Shown: positions 33,476-41,700 of the stretch, one piece after another
How positions within the stretch are numbered: position 1 is the first letter of the stretch
How the letters are laid out: every line of letters begins with the position of its first letter
Assembly (NCBI GenBank): GCA_019635435.1
Contig: JAHBZM010000001.1
Span: 1,116,001-1,180,000, forward strand
DNA length: 64,000 bases
Reading direction: 5' to 3'
Origin: Ramlibacter sp.
GTDB taxonomy: Bacteria; Pseudomonadota; Gammaproteobacteria; Burkholderiales; Burkholderiaceae_C
Position numbers and translations under genes: made by a program
Notes under the pieces: model-generated
Seen by the model: only the letters and a program-made list of their open reading frames with translations
Database searches by the model: none
Told to the model about the DNA's origin: nothing

Positions 33476-34541
33476 AAAAGCGGTAGACCCCGTCGGCGCC
33501 CAGCACGCGCCGCAACTGCCCGTCAAACCACAGCCGGTGCAGGTGCGCCACCGATTCGCCCATGGCAAAGGTGGTCTGGTGCAGGTCCAGCGGGCGCTTG
33601 AACATCACGGGCAGGATGTCGGCCGCCGTCTGCGGCGCGGTCGCACAGGCCTGCATCACCTCGGCCAGCCGGTCGCGGTGGTGGTCGTGCAATTGCTGGA
33701 TGCGCGTGTGCAGGCCCCGGAACGGCTTGCCGTGCGAGGGCAGGGTCAGCGTGTCCTCGGGCAGCGCGCGGAACTTGTCGATCGAGTCCAGGAAGGCCGT
33801 GAGCGCGTTGGACTCGGGCTCCATGTCGTAGACGCTCACGTTGGTCGAGATGCGCGGCAGCATCATGTCGCCGCCAATCAGCGTGCGCAGTTCGTCGCAG
33901 TACAGCGCGATGTGCTCGGGCGCGTGGCCGTAGCCGCTGATGCAGCGCCAGTCGCGCCCGCCGATGCGCACGGCCTGGCCGTCCTGCAGGCGGTGGAAGC
34001 TGCGCGGCACGGCGGGCACCATGTTGGGGTAGTAGCTGGTGCGCGCGCGGATCTTTTCGATGGAATCGGGGTCGCTCAGTCCGTGGCTGGCAAAGAAGCG
34101 GGCCGCCGCCTCGCCGCCAAAGCCCGTGGTGCTCTGCGAGGCGAGCCGGGCCGCGTTGTAGTCGGTGGCGCTGATCCACAGCGGCGCGTTCCAGCGCTCG
34201 CACAGCCAGTGCGCCAGGCCGATGTGGTCGGGGTGCATGTGGGTCACCAGCACCCGCAGGATGGGCAGGCCCTTGAGCTGGGTCGCAAAAATCTGCTCCC
34301 ACTGTGCCTTGGCCTCGTCGCGCGTGATGCAGCAGTCCACCACGGTCCAGCCCTGGACCTTGCCGCCGCTGCCGGCCGGGTCGTCCAGCTCGTCGCGCAG
34401 CAGCCAGAGGTTGATGTGGTCCAGCGCAAACGGCAGCGCCATGCGGATCCAGCGCACGCCCGGCGCGACCTCGAGGGTGCCGCCGGTGGCGGGCATCTGG
34501 TCGCCAAAGGTGTAGGTGAGCTGGGCTTCGAGTGCGTTCAT
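33444..34541 (-). CDS. Metallo-beta-lactamase-fold hydrolase
   Basis: A 365-residue enzyme with the metal motif THMHPDHIG (His101, His103, Asp105, His106), a later YGHAPEHIALYCDE histidine and GGDMMLP aspartate. A C-terminal winged-helix-like part (VAHLHRLWFDGQLRRV) is typical of the larger MBL group with an added helical tail. It is divergent from liuR, and its start lies 17 bp from a LiuR-type palindrome, so it is probably part of the same acyl-CoA regulon. Substrate unknown; thioester hydrolysis is possible. Confidence 0.88.
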   Translation of the reverse strand: MNALEAQLTYTFGDQMPATGGTLEVAPGVRWIRMALPFALDHINLWLLRDELDDPAGSGGKVQGWTVVDCCITRDEAKAQWEQIFATQLKGLPILRVLVTHMHPDHIGLAHWLCERWNAPLWISATDYNAARLASQSTTGFGGEAAARFFASHGLSDPDSIEKIRARTSYYPNMVPAVPRSFHRLQDGQAVRIGGRDWRCISGYGHAPEHIALYCDELRTLIGGDMMLPRISTNVSVYDMEPESNALTAFLDSIDKFRALPEDTLTLPSHGKPFRGLHTRIQQLHDHHRDRLAEVMQACATAPQTAADILPVMFKRPLDLHQTTFAMGESVAHLHRLWFDGQLRRVLGADGVYRFSIPSAAAPRP

Positions 34542-34557
34542 GGGGTGGGTCCGGGAT

Positions 34558-34577
34558 TGACGTTAACGTAAACGTCA
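34558..34577. promoter_or_regulatory. LiuR-type operator between the MBL gene and liuR
   Basis: TGACGTTAACGTAAACGTCA is a near-perfect 20-bp palindrome (one mismatched pair). It closely matches the perfect palindrome at 35055-35078. The placement is suited to control both divergent genes, including autoregulation of liuR. Confidence 0.8.
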
Positions 34578-34649
34578 TTTCTAATCGGCCCATTTTAGGC
34601 AGTGCCCCACGGGGCTGCTGTCGCCTCGGTATTCGAGAATTTTCTGATC

Positions 34650-35048
34650 ATGGCCACCACCTACACCATCAGCGACCTGGCGAAGGAGTTTGACCTCACC
34701 ACGCGGGCCATGCGCTTTTACGAAGACATGGGCCTGCTGCAGCCCGAGCGCTCCGGCCCGGGCGGGCGCAGCCGCGTGTACAGCGCGCGCGACCGCACCC
34801 GGCTCAAGCTCACGCTGCGCGCCAAGCGGCTGGGCCTGAGCCTGACCGAGGCGCGCGAGATCATCGACATGTACGACAGCCCGCGCGACACCGGGCCGCA
34901 GCTCAAGAAATTCCTGGCCGTGCTGGCCCAGCACCGCAAGGAACTGGAAGAGCAGATGGCCGACCTGCAGGCCAATCTGGATGAGGTCAGGGAGCACGAG
35001 AAGGAAGCCCGTGCCCTGCTGGCCCGGACGGCCAAAACCGCGAAATAG
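34650..35048 (+). CDS. liuR: MerR-family regulator of leucine/isovalerate utilisation
   Basis: A 132-residue MerR protein with HTH (TYTISDLAKEFDLTTRAMRF, YEDMGLLQPER) and a C-terminal coiled coil (HRKELEEQMADLQANLDEVR). There are no metal-binding cysteines, so an organic effector such as a branched acyl-CoA is likely. The ATG at 34650 begins at the usual N-terminus. Two palindromes flank the gene, one upstream and one between it and the thioesterase-liuA genes, matching published descriptions of LiuR regulation as I recall them. Confidence 0.9.
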   Translation: MATTYTISDLAKEFDLTTRAMRFYEDMGLLQPERSGPGGRSRVYSARDRTRLKLTLRAKRLGLSLTEAREIIDMYDSPRDTGPQLKKFLAVLAQHRKELEEQMADLQANLDEVREHEKEARALLARTAKTAK

Positions 35049-35054
35049 GCCATA

Positions 35055-35078
35055 ATTGACGTTTACGTAAACGTCAAT
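35055..35078. promoter_or_regulatory. LiuR-type operator upstream of thioesterase-liuA
   Basis: A perfect 24-bp palindrome with the core TGACGTTTACGTAAACGTCA. It begins 7 bp behind the liuR stop and ends 12 bp before the thioesterase start codon, overlapping the likely promoter or leader. Confidence 0.85.
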
Positions 35079-35090
35079 CAGGAGTGACGC

Positions 35091-35552
35091 ATGGCCCAGA
35101 CCGTGTTCGAGCCCAAAGACCCGGCCTTTGCGCAGCGGGTGCGCGACAGCTTTGCGCTGCAGGGCGCCATGGGCACGCTCGGCGCCACGCTGGGAGCGAT
35201 CGAGCCCGGCCTGGTCGAGATTGAAATGGCCTGGGCCCCGGGCCTGACGCAGCAGCATGGTTTCCTGCATGCGGGCATGGTGGCCAGCGCGCTGGACTCG
35301 GCCTGCGGTTACGCGGGCTTCACCCTGATGCCGCCTGACGCCGGCGTGCTGACCATTGAATTCAAGATCAACCTGCTGGCGCCCGCCAAAGGCCAGCGCT
35401 TTCGCATGGTGGGCCAGGTCGTCAAGCCCGGGCGCACGGTGACCGTGACCGAAGGCCGCGCCTATGCCATCGACGACGGCCGCGAAAAACTCATTGCCAC
35501 CATGGGCGCCACGCTCATGACCATCACCGGGCGCGACGACGTCAGGAACTAA
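35091..35552 (+). CDS. PaaI-type hotdog-fold thioesterase
   Basis: A 153-residue thioesterase. The hotdog signature is seen as QQHGFLHAGMVASALDSACGYA, with the catalytic Asp/Glu region in the following helix, and TIEFKINLLAPAKG. It directly follows the LiuR operator with AGGAGTGACGC as ribosome binding site, and liuA begins 10 bp later. A role in releasing blocked acyl-CoA intermediates is inferred from context. Confidence 0.9.
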   Translation: MAQTVFEPKDPAFAQRVRDSFALQGAMGTLGATLGAIEPGLVEIEMAWAPGLTQQHGFLHAGMVASALDSACGYAGFTLMPPDAGVLTIEFKINLLAPAKGQRFRMVGQVVKPGRTVTVTEGRAYAIDDGREKLIATMGATLMTITGRDDVRN

Positions 35553-35562
35553 GGAGACCCCC

Positions 35563-36744
35563 ATGACCAATCTTCCAGGACTCAACTTCCAGCTGGGCGA
35601 AGACATTGACGCGCTGCGCGACACCGTGCGTGACTTCGCGCAGGCCGAGATCGCGCCGCGCGCCGCCGAGATCGACCGCAGCGACCAGTTCCCCATGGAC
35701 CTGTGGCCCAAGATGGGCAGCCTGGGCGTGCTGGGCATCACCGTGAGCGAGGAATACGGCGGCGCCAACATGGGCTACCTGGCCCACATGATCGCCATGG
35801 AGGAAATCTCGCGCGCCAGTGCCAGCGTGGGCCTGAGCTATGGCGCCCACAGCAACCTGTGCGTGAACCAGATCAAGCGCAACGGCAATGACGAGCAGCG
35901 CAAGAAGTACCTGCCCAGGCTGATCAGCGGCGAGCATGTGGGCGCGCTGGCCATGAGCGAGCCCGGCGCGGGCTCCGACGTGATCAGCATGAAGCTCAAG
36001 GCGGAGGAGAAGGGGGGTTATTACCTGCTCAACGGCAGCAAGATGTGGATCACCAACGGCCCCGACGCCGACACCCTGGTGGTCTATGCCAAGACCGAGC
36101 CCGAGCTGGGCGCGCGCGGCGTCACGGCCTTCCTGATCGAAAAGGGCATGAAGGGCTTCAGCGTGGCCCAGAAGCTCGACAAGCTGGGCATGCGCGGCAG
36201 CCACACCGGCGAGCTGGTGTTCAACAATGTGGAAGTGCCGGCCGCCAACGTGCTGGGCGCGCTCAACGGTGGCGCCAAGGTGCTGATGAGCGGGCTGGAC
36301 TACGAGCGCGCCGTGCTCACCGGCGGGCCGCTGGGCATCATGCAGTCGGTCATGGACAGCGTGGTGCCCTACATCCACGACCGCAAGCAGTTTGGCCAGA
36401 GCATTGGCGAGTTCCAGCTGATCCAGGGCAAGGTGGCCGACATGTACACCGTGCTGCAGGCCGGCCGGGCCTTTGCCTACACCGTGGCCAAGAACCTGGA
36501 CCTGCTGGGCGTGGAGCATGTGCGCCAGGTGCGCAAGGACTGCGCCAGCGTGATCCTGTGGTGCGCCGAGAAGGCCACCTGGATGGCCGGCGAGGGCCTG
36601 CAGATCCACGGCGGCAACGGCTACATCAACGAATACCCGCTGGGCCGGCTCTGGCGCGATGCCAAGCTGTACGAGATCGGCGCAGGCACCAGCGAGATCC
36701 GCCGCATGCTGATCGGCCGCGAGCTGTTTGCCGAGACGATGTAG
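35563..36744 (+). CDS. liuA: Isovaleryl-CoA dehydrogenase
   Basis: A 393-residue flavoprotein oxidising isovaleryl-CoA to 3-methylcrotonyl-CoA, the third step of leucine breakdown. The catalytic base is Glu248 in SGLDYERAVLTGGPLGIMQ, the position peculiar to isovaleryl-CoA dehydrogenases, while the usual C-terminal catalytic Glu site reads YEIGAGTSEIRR. The acyl-CoA dehydrogenase motifs (SEPGAGSDV, QIHGGNGYINEYP) are intact. It is in an operon with the thioesterase behind a LiuR palindrome. Confidence 0.96.
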   Translation: MTNLPGLNFQLGEDIDALRDTVRDFAQAEIAPRAAEIDRSDQFPMDLWPKMGSLGVLGITVSEEYGGANMGYLAHMIAMEEISRASASVGLSYGAHSNLCVNQIKRNGNDEQRKKYLPRLISGEHVGALAMSEPGAGSDVISMKLKAEEKGGYYLLNGSKMWITNGPDADTLVVYAKTEPELGARGVTAFLIEKGMKGFSVAQKLDKLGMRGSHTGELVFNNVEVPAANVLGALNGGAKVLMSGLDYERAVLTGGPLGIMQSVMDSVVPYIHDRKQFGQSIGEFQLIQGKVADMYTVLQAGRAFAYTVAKNLDLLGVEHVRQVRKDCASVILWCAEKATWMAGEGLQIHGGNGYINEYPLGRLWRDAKLYEIGAGTSEIRRMLIGRELFAETM

Positions 36745-36774
36745 GCATTTGCAGGGCAAGCGAAAATACGACTT

Positions 36775-37443
36775 ATGACCTCACCTACCGGCCCCTCCAT
36801 TCAGGACCTCTTCGCCCACAACCGCGCCTGGGCCGCGGAAATGGAGCGCACGCGCCCCGGCTTCTTCAGCAGCCTGGTCAAACAGCAGACGCCCAAGTAC
36901 ATGTGGATCGGCTGCTCCGACAGCCGCGTTCCGGCCAACCAGATCGCCGGGCTGGACCCGGGCGAGGTGTTCGTGCACCGCAACGTGGCCAATGTGGTGG
37001 TGCACTCCGACCTCAACGCGCTGTCGGCCATCCAGTTCGCGGTGGACATGCTCAAGGTCGAGGACATCATGGTCGTGGGCCACTACGGCTGTGGCGGCGT
37101 GCTGGCCGCGCTCAACAACACCCGCGTGGGGCTGGCCGACAACTGGATTCGCCACATCCAGGATGTGCGCGACCGCCACCGCGACCTGCTGGACAACTGC
37201 CGGCCCGACCAGCGCGGCGACGCGCTGGTGGAGCTGAACGTGATCGAACAGGTCGTGAACGTCTGCGTCAGCACTGTCATGACCGACGCCTGGGCCAAGG
37301 GCCAGCAGGTGCGTGTGCATGGCTGGGCGTTCGGCGTTCACGACGGTTTGCTGCAGGATCTGAACATGACGGTGTCCGGCACCGAATCGATCGAGTCGGT
37401 GCACCGCTCGGCCGTTGCAGCGGTGGTGGCTGCGCGTAGCTGA
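36775..37443 (+). CDS. can: Beta-class carbonic anhydrase
   Basis: A 222-residue zinc enzyme interconverting CO2 and bicarbonate. Zinc ligands are Cys47, His103 and Cys106, and the Asp49-Arg51 dyad lies in GCSDSRVPANQ. Bicarbonate made here can feed the biotin-dependent methylcrotonoyl-CoA carboxylase encoded later in the window. It lies 30 bp behind liuA and 8 bp ahead of aceK. Confidence 0.95.
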   Translation: MTSPTGPSIQDLFAHNRAWAAEMERTRPGFFSSLVKQQTPKYMWIGCSDSRVPANQIAGLDPGEVFVHRNVANVVVHSDLNALSAIQFAVDMLKVEDIMVVGHYGCGGVLAALNNTRVGLADNWIRHIQDVRDRHRDLLDNCRPDQRGDALVELNVIEQVVNVCVSTVMTDAWAKGQQVRVHGWAFGVHDGLLQDLNMTVSGTESIESVHRSAVAAVVAARS

Positions 37444-37451
37444 GGCGCATC

Positions 37452-39272
37452 ATGTTCCCCCAGCACCTGGACTCGCCGCAGGCCTACAGCATCGCCAAGG
37501 CGATGATGGACGGCTTCAATCGCCACTACCAGCTGTTTCGCACCGAATCGGCGCGGGCCAAGCACCGCTTCGAGACCGCCGACTGGCATGGCCAGCAGCG
37601 GGCGCAGCGCGAGCGCATCGAGTTCTACGGCCTGCGGGTCAAGGAATGCGTGAGCCGGCTCGAGAAGGAGTTCAAGGCCGGCAGCCAGCCCATGGAGGTC
37701 TGGCAGCAGGCCAAGCTGCATTACATCGGGCTGCTGGTCGATCACCACCAGCCCGAGCTGGCCGAGACCTTCTTCAACTCGGTCACCACCAAGATCCTGC
37801 ACCGCACGCATTTCCAGAACGACTTCATCTTCGTGCGGCCCGCGGTCAGCACCGAGTACATCGAGAACGACGAGCCCGCGGCCCGGCCCACCTACCGGGC
37901 CTACTACCCCACGCGCGAGAACCTGCACGACACCATCATCCGGGTGATCGACAACTTCCAGCTGCGCCGCGAGTTCAGCAACCTGCCGCGCGACACCGGC
38001 TTTGTGCTCGATGCCTTCAACGAGCGGCTGGGCGAGGTCAAGCTGCGCGCCAACTTCCAGATCCAGGTGCTGACCAGCCTGTTCTACCGCAACAAGGGCG
38101 CCTATGTGGTGGGCAAGATCATCAACGGCTTCAACGAGGTGCCGTTTGCGCTGCCCATCCTGCACGGCCCCGACGGCAAGCTGCTGATCGACGCCGCGCT
38201 GTTCGGCGAGGACGAGCTGCTGGCGCTGTTCAGCTTTGCGCGGGCCTACTTCATGGTCGACATGGAGGTGCCCAGCGCCTACGTGCAGTTCCTTCGCTCG
38301 CTGATGCCGCGTAAGCCGCGCAACGAGATCTACAACGCGCTGGGCCTGGCCAAGCAGGGCAAGACCCTGTTCTACCGCGACTTTCTCTACCACCTCAAGC
38401 ATTCGAGCGACAAGTTCCGCATCGCGCCCGGCATCAAGGGCATGGTGATGCTGGTGTTCGACCTGCCGTCGTTCCCCTATGTGTTCAAGCTCATCAAGGA
38501 CTTCTACCCGCCGCAGAAGGACACCACGCGCGAGCAGATCCAGGGCAAGTACCTGCTGGTCAAGCAGCACGACCGCGTGGGCCGCATGGCCGACACGCTG
38601 GAGTACTCCGAGGTGGCCTTTCCGCGCGCGCGCTTCGACGAGGCGCTGATCGACGAGATCCGCCAGTTCGCGCCCAGCCAGCTCGAGATTTCCGACCGCG
38701 ATGGCGATGGCGAGGAAGAGGTCATCCTCAAGCATGTCTACATCGAGCGGCGCATGATCCCGCTGAACATCTACCTGCAGGAAGCCTTCGACGCGCTGGG
38801 CAGCGACGCCGGCGATGACAAGGCCCAGGCCCAGATCGAGCGCGCCGTGATCGAGTACGGCAACGCCATCAAGGACCTGGTGGCCGCCAACATCTTTCCC
38901 GGCGACATGCTGTGGAAGAACTTTGGCGTCACGCGCAATGCCAAGGTCGTGTTCTACGACTACGACGAGATCGAATACATCACTGACTGCAACTTCCGCA
39001 AGGTGCCCGAGCCGCGCAACGAGGAAGACGAGATGAGCGGCGAGATCTGGTACAGCGTGGGCCCGCACGATGTGTTCCCCGAAACCTTCGGCCCCTTCCT
39101 GCTGGGCAACGACCGGGTGCGCGGGGTGTTCATGAAGCACCACGCCGACCTGCTCGACGCCGCGTTCTGGCAGGGCCACAAGGAGCGCATTGCCTCGGGC
39201 TATGTGCACGATGTCTTTCCCTACGACCCGCAGAAGCGGTTCCCCCCCCGGGCGGCGCCGGCCACGGCCTGA
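37452..39272 (+). CDS. aceK: Isocitrate dehydrogenase kinase/phosphatase
   Basis: A 606-residue bifunctional enzyme that inactivates or reactivates isocitrate dehydrogenase and so directs carbon into the glyoxylate shunt. The family-specific sequence runs through the whole length, including the ATP-binding part (APGIKGMVMLVFDLPSFPYV) and the kinase-like catalytic segment (FGVTRNAKVVFYDYDEIEY). aceA and aceB are not in the window. The neighbourhood of acetyl-CoA-forming catabolic genes fits this role. Confidence 0.97.
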   Translation: MFPQHLDSPQAYSIAKAMMDGFNRHYQLFRTESARAKHRFETADWHGQQRAQRERIEFYGLRVKECVSRLEKEFKAGSQPMEVWQQAKLHYIGLLVDHHQPELAETFFNSVTTKILHRTHFQNDFIFVRPAVSTEYIENDEPAARPTYRAYYPTRENLHDTIIRVIDNFQLRREFSNLPRDTGFVLDAFNERLGEVKLRANFQIQVLTSLFYRNKGAYVVGKIINGFNEVPFALPILHGPDGKLLIDAALFGEDELLALFSFARAYFMVDMEVPSAYVQFLRSLMPRKPRNEIYNALGLAKQGKTLFYRDFLYHLKHSSDKFRIAPGIKGMVMLVFDLPSFPYVFKLIKDFYPPQKDTTREQIQGKYLLVKQHDRVGRMADTLEYSEVAFPRARFDEALIDEIRQFAPSQLEISDRDGDGEEEVILKHVYIERRMIPLNIYLQEAFDALGSDAGDDKAQAQIERAVIEYGNAIKDLVAANIFPGDMLWKNFGVTRNAKVVFYDYDEIEYITDCNFRKVPEPRNEEDEMSGEIWYSVGPHDVFPETFGPFLLGNDRVRGVFMKHHADLLDAAFWQGHKERIASGYVHDVFPYDPQKRFPPRAAPATA

Positions 39273-39308
39273 CGCCCAGTGTCCATCCCCACTTTCAGGA
39301 GTACCCCC

Positions 39309-40490
39309 ATGTCAGATTCCATCGTCATCGTCGGCGCGGCCCGCACCCCCATGGGCAGCTTCCAGGGCGACTTCAGCCCGCTGGCCGCGCACGACCTCGG
39401 CGGCGCGGCCATCCAGGCCGCCATGCAGCGCTCGGGCGTGTCGCCCGAGCTGGTCACCGAAGTGCTGTTCGGCAACTGCCTGATGGCCGGCCAGGGCCAG
39501 GCGCCGGCGCGCCAGGCCGCGTTCAAGGGCGGCCTGCCCAAGAGCGCGGGCGCGGTCACGCTCAGCAAGATGTGCGGCTCGGGCATGAAGGCCGCGATGT
39601 TCGCGCACGACATGCTGCTGGCCGGCAGCCACGACGTGATGGTGGCCGGCGGCATGGAGAGCATGACCAACGCGCCCTACCTCATGCTCAAGGGCCGCGG
39701 CGGCTACCGCATGGGCCATGACCGCATCTTCGACCACATGATGCTCGACGGGCTGGAAGACGCCTACGAAGCCGGCCGCTCCATGGGCACCTTTGGCGAG
39801 GAGTGCGCGGCCAAGTACAACTTCAGCCGCGAGGCCCAGGACGCCTTTGCCACCGCCAGCGTGCAGCGCGCCAAGGCCGCCACCGAGTCGGGCGCCTTCA
39901 AGGCCGAGATCACGCCCGTCACGGTCAAGAGCCGCGCCGGCGAAAGCGTGATCGCCATCGACGAAGGCCCGGGCAAGGTCAAGCTCGACAAGATCCCCAC
40001 GCTCAAGCCCGCGTTCAAGAAAGACGGCACTATCACCGCCGCCAGCAGCTCCAGCATCAACGACGGCGCCGCCGCGCTGGTGATGATGCGCGAGTCCACG
40101 GCCCAAAAGGTCGGCGCCAGGCCGCTGGCGCGCATCGTGGCCCATGCCATGCATGCGCAGGAGCCCAACTGGTTCACCACCGCGCCCGTGGGCGCCACGC
40201 AAAAGGCGCTGGCCAAGGCCGGCTGGAGCGTCAAGGACGTGGACCTGTGGGAAGTGAACGAGGCCTTTGCCGTGGTGCCCATGGCGCTCATGGAGGAGCT
40301 CAAGGTGGGCCATGACATCGTCAACGTCAACGGCGGCGCCTGTGCGCTCGGCCACCCCATTGGCGCCAGCGGCGCGCGCATCATGGTCACGCTGATCCAT
40401 GCGCTGCAGGCCCGCGGCAAGAAGCGCGGCCTGGCCACGCTGTGCATCGGCGGCGGCGAAGGCACGGCCGTGGCACTCGAGTTGCTATAA
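39309..40490 (+). CDS. Acetyl-CoA C-acetyltransferase (thiolase)
   Basis: A 393-residue thiolase. Cys89 (LSKMCGSGMKAAM) is the nucleophile, His349 (CALGHPIGASGAR) and Cys379 (TLCIGGGEG) the other catalytic residues. It cleaves or forms acetoacetyl-CoA; in this setting it can turn acetoacetyl-CoA from leucine breakdown into acetyl-CoA. The ATG at 39309 fits the family N-terminus; CAGGAG lies upstream. The stop codon lies within a copy of the dispersed repeat, whose tail forms a terminator. Confidence 0.95.
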   Translation: MSDSIVIVGAARTPMGSFQGDFSPLAAHDLGGAAIQAAMQRSGVSPELVTEVLFGNCLMAGQGQAPARQAAFKGGLPKSAGAVTLSKMCGSGMKAAMFAHDMLLAGSHDVMVAGGMESMTNAPYLMLKGRGGYRMGHDRIFDHMMLDGLEDAYEAGRSMGTFGEECAAKYNFSREAQDAFATASVQRAKAATESGAFKAEITPVTVKSRAGESVIAIDEGPGKVKLDKIPTLKPAFKKDGTITAASSSSINDGAAALVMMRESTAQKVGARPLARIVAHAMHAQEPNWFTTAPVGATQKALAKAGWSVKDVDLWEVNEAFAVVPMALMEELKVGHDIVNVNGGACALGHPIGASGARIMVTLIHALQARGKKRGLATLCIGGGEGTAVALELL

Positions 40491-40531
40491 ATTTCGTAGC
40501 TGATGGTGGCCGTCCCGCAAGGGCTACGGCC
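40484..40531 (+). repeat. Copy of the dispersed ~48-bp repeat at the thiolase stop
   Basis: Core GCTATAAATTTCGTAGC, then a 31-bp tail with GTGGCCG and CCCGC in register with the copy at 47217-47264; 33 of 48 positions agree by my count. The core supplies the TAA stop codon of the thiolase. Confidence 0.65.
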
Positions 40532-40540
40532 ATTTTTTAT
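40507..40540 (+). terminator. Intrinsic terminator behind the thiolase gene
   Basis: TGGCCGT pairs with ACGGCCA (40507-40513 with 40526-40532), with an inner CCC-GCAA-GGG hairpin, followed by a TTTTTT run. It is the tail of the dispersed repeat. The next gene starts 20 bp later. Confidence 0.75.
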
Positions 40541-40560
40541 CCTCAAACCAGGCGCCTGCC

Positions 40561-41688
40561 ATGCTGTTGACCCCAGACCAGGAAATGATCCGCGACGCTG
40601 TGCGCGAATTCGCCAAGGCCGAACTCTGGCCGCACGCCCCGCAATGGGACCGGGAGCACCATTTCCCGGTGCAGGCGCACCAGGGCCTGGCCGCGCTGGG
40701 GGCCTACGGCATCTGCGTGCCCGAGGAGCTGGGCGGCGCGGGGCTGGACTACACCTCGCTGGCCCTGGTGCTCGAGGAGATCGCCGCGGGCGACGGCGGC
40801 ACCAGCACCGCCATCAGCGTCACCAATTGCCCGGTCAATGCCATCCTCATGCGCTACGGCAATGCGGCCCAGCAGAAGCAGTGGCTCACGCGGCTCGCGC
40901 AGGGCGAGCTGCTGGGGGTGTTCTGCCTGACCGAGCCGCACGTGGGCAGCGATGCCTCGGCCCTGCGCACCACCGCGGTCAAGGACGGCGACGGCTATGT
41001 GATCAACGGCGTCAAGCAGTTCATCACCAGCGGCAAGAACGGCCACCTGGCGGTGGTCATTGCCGTGACCGACAAGGGCGCGGGCAAGAAGGGCATGAGC
41101 GCCTTCCTCGTGCCCACCGACACGCCGGGCTATGTGGTGGCGAGGCTGGAGGACAAGCTGGGCCAGCGCAGCAGCGACACCGCCCAGATCAATTTCGACA
41201 ACTGCCGCATTCCCGCGGACCACCTGATCGGCGCCGAAGGCGAGGGCTACCGCATCGCGCTGAGCGCGCTGGAGGGCGGGCGCATCGGCATTGCCGCGCA
41301 GAGCGTGGGCATGGCGCGCAGCGCCTTCGAGGTGGCGCTGGACTACGCCAGGCAGCGCGAGAGCTTTGGCCAGCCCATCTTCAATCACCAGGCGGTGGGC
41401 TTCCGCCTGGCCGACTGCGCCACGCAGCTGGAAGCCGCGCGCCAGCTGATCTGGCACGCCGCCAGCCTGCGCGACGCCGGGTTGCCGTGCCTGAAGGAAG
41501 CCGCCATGGCCAAGCTGTTCGCCAGCGAAATGGCCGAGCGCGTCTGCACCGCGGCCATCCAGACCCTGGGCGGCTACGGCTATGTGAACGACTTTCCGGT
41601 GGAGCGCATCTACCGCGACGTGCGGGTCTGCCAGATTTACGAGGGCACGTCGGACGTGCAGAAGATCATCATCCAGCGCTCGCTATGA
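40561..41688 (+). CDS. Acyl-CoA dehydrogenase
   Basis: A 375-residue flavoprotein with the catalytic Glu361 in the standard place (CQIYEGTSDVQK) and the motifs LTEPHVGSDA and TLGGYGYVNDFP. This Glu position groups it with short/branched-chain acyl-CoA dehydrogenases, unlike LiuA. The substrate is not fixed by sequence; a branched or short acyl-CoA is likely from context. Confidence 0.93.
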   Translation: MLLTPDQEMIRDAVREFAKAELWPHAPQWDREHHFPVQAHQGLAALGAYGICVPEELGGAGLDYTSLALVLEEIAAGDGGTSTAISVTNCPVNAILMRYGNAAQQKQWLTRLAQGELLGVFCLTEPHVGSDASALRTTAVKDGDGYVINGVKQFITSGKNGHLAVVIAVTDKGAGKKGMSAFLVPTDTPGYVVARLEDKLGQRSSDTAQINFDNCRIPADHLIGAEGEGYRIALSALEGGRIGIAAQSVGMARSAFEVALDYARQRESFGQPIFNHQAVGFRLADCATQLEAARQLIWHAASLRDAGLPCLKEAAMAKLFASEMAERVCTAAIQTLGGYGYVNDFPVERIYRDVRVCQIYEGTSDVQKIIIQRSL

Positions 41689-41700
41689 TGGCCCCACATC

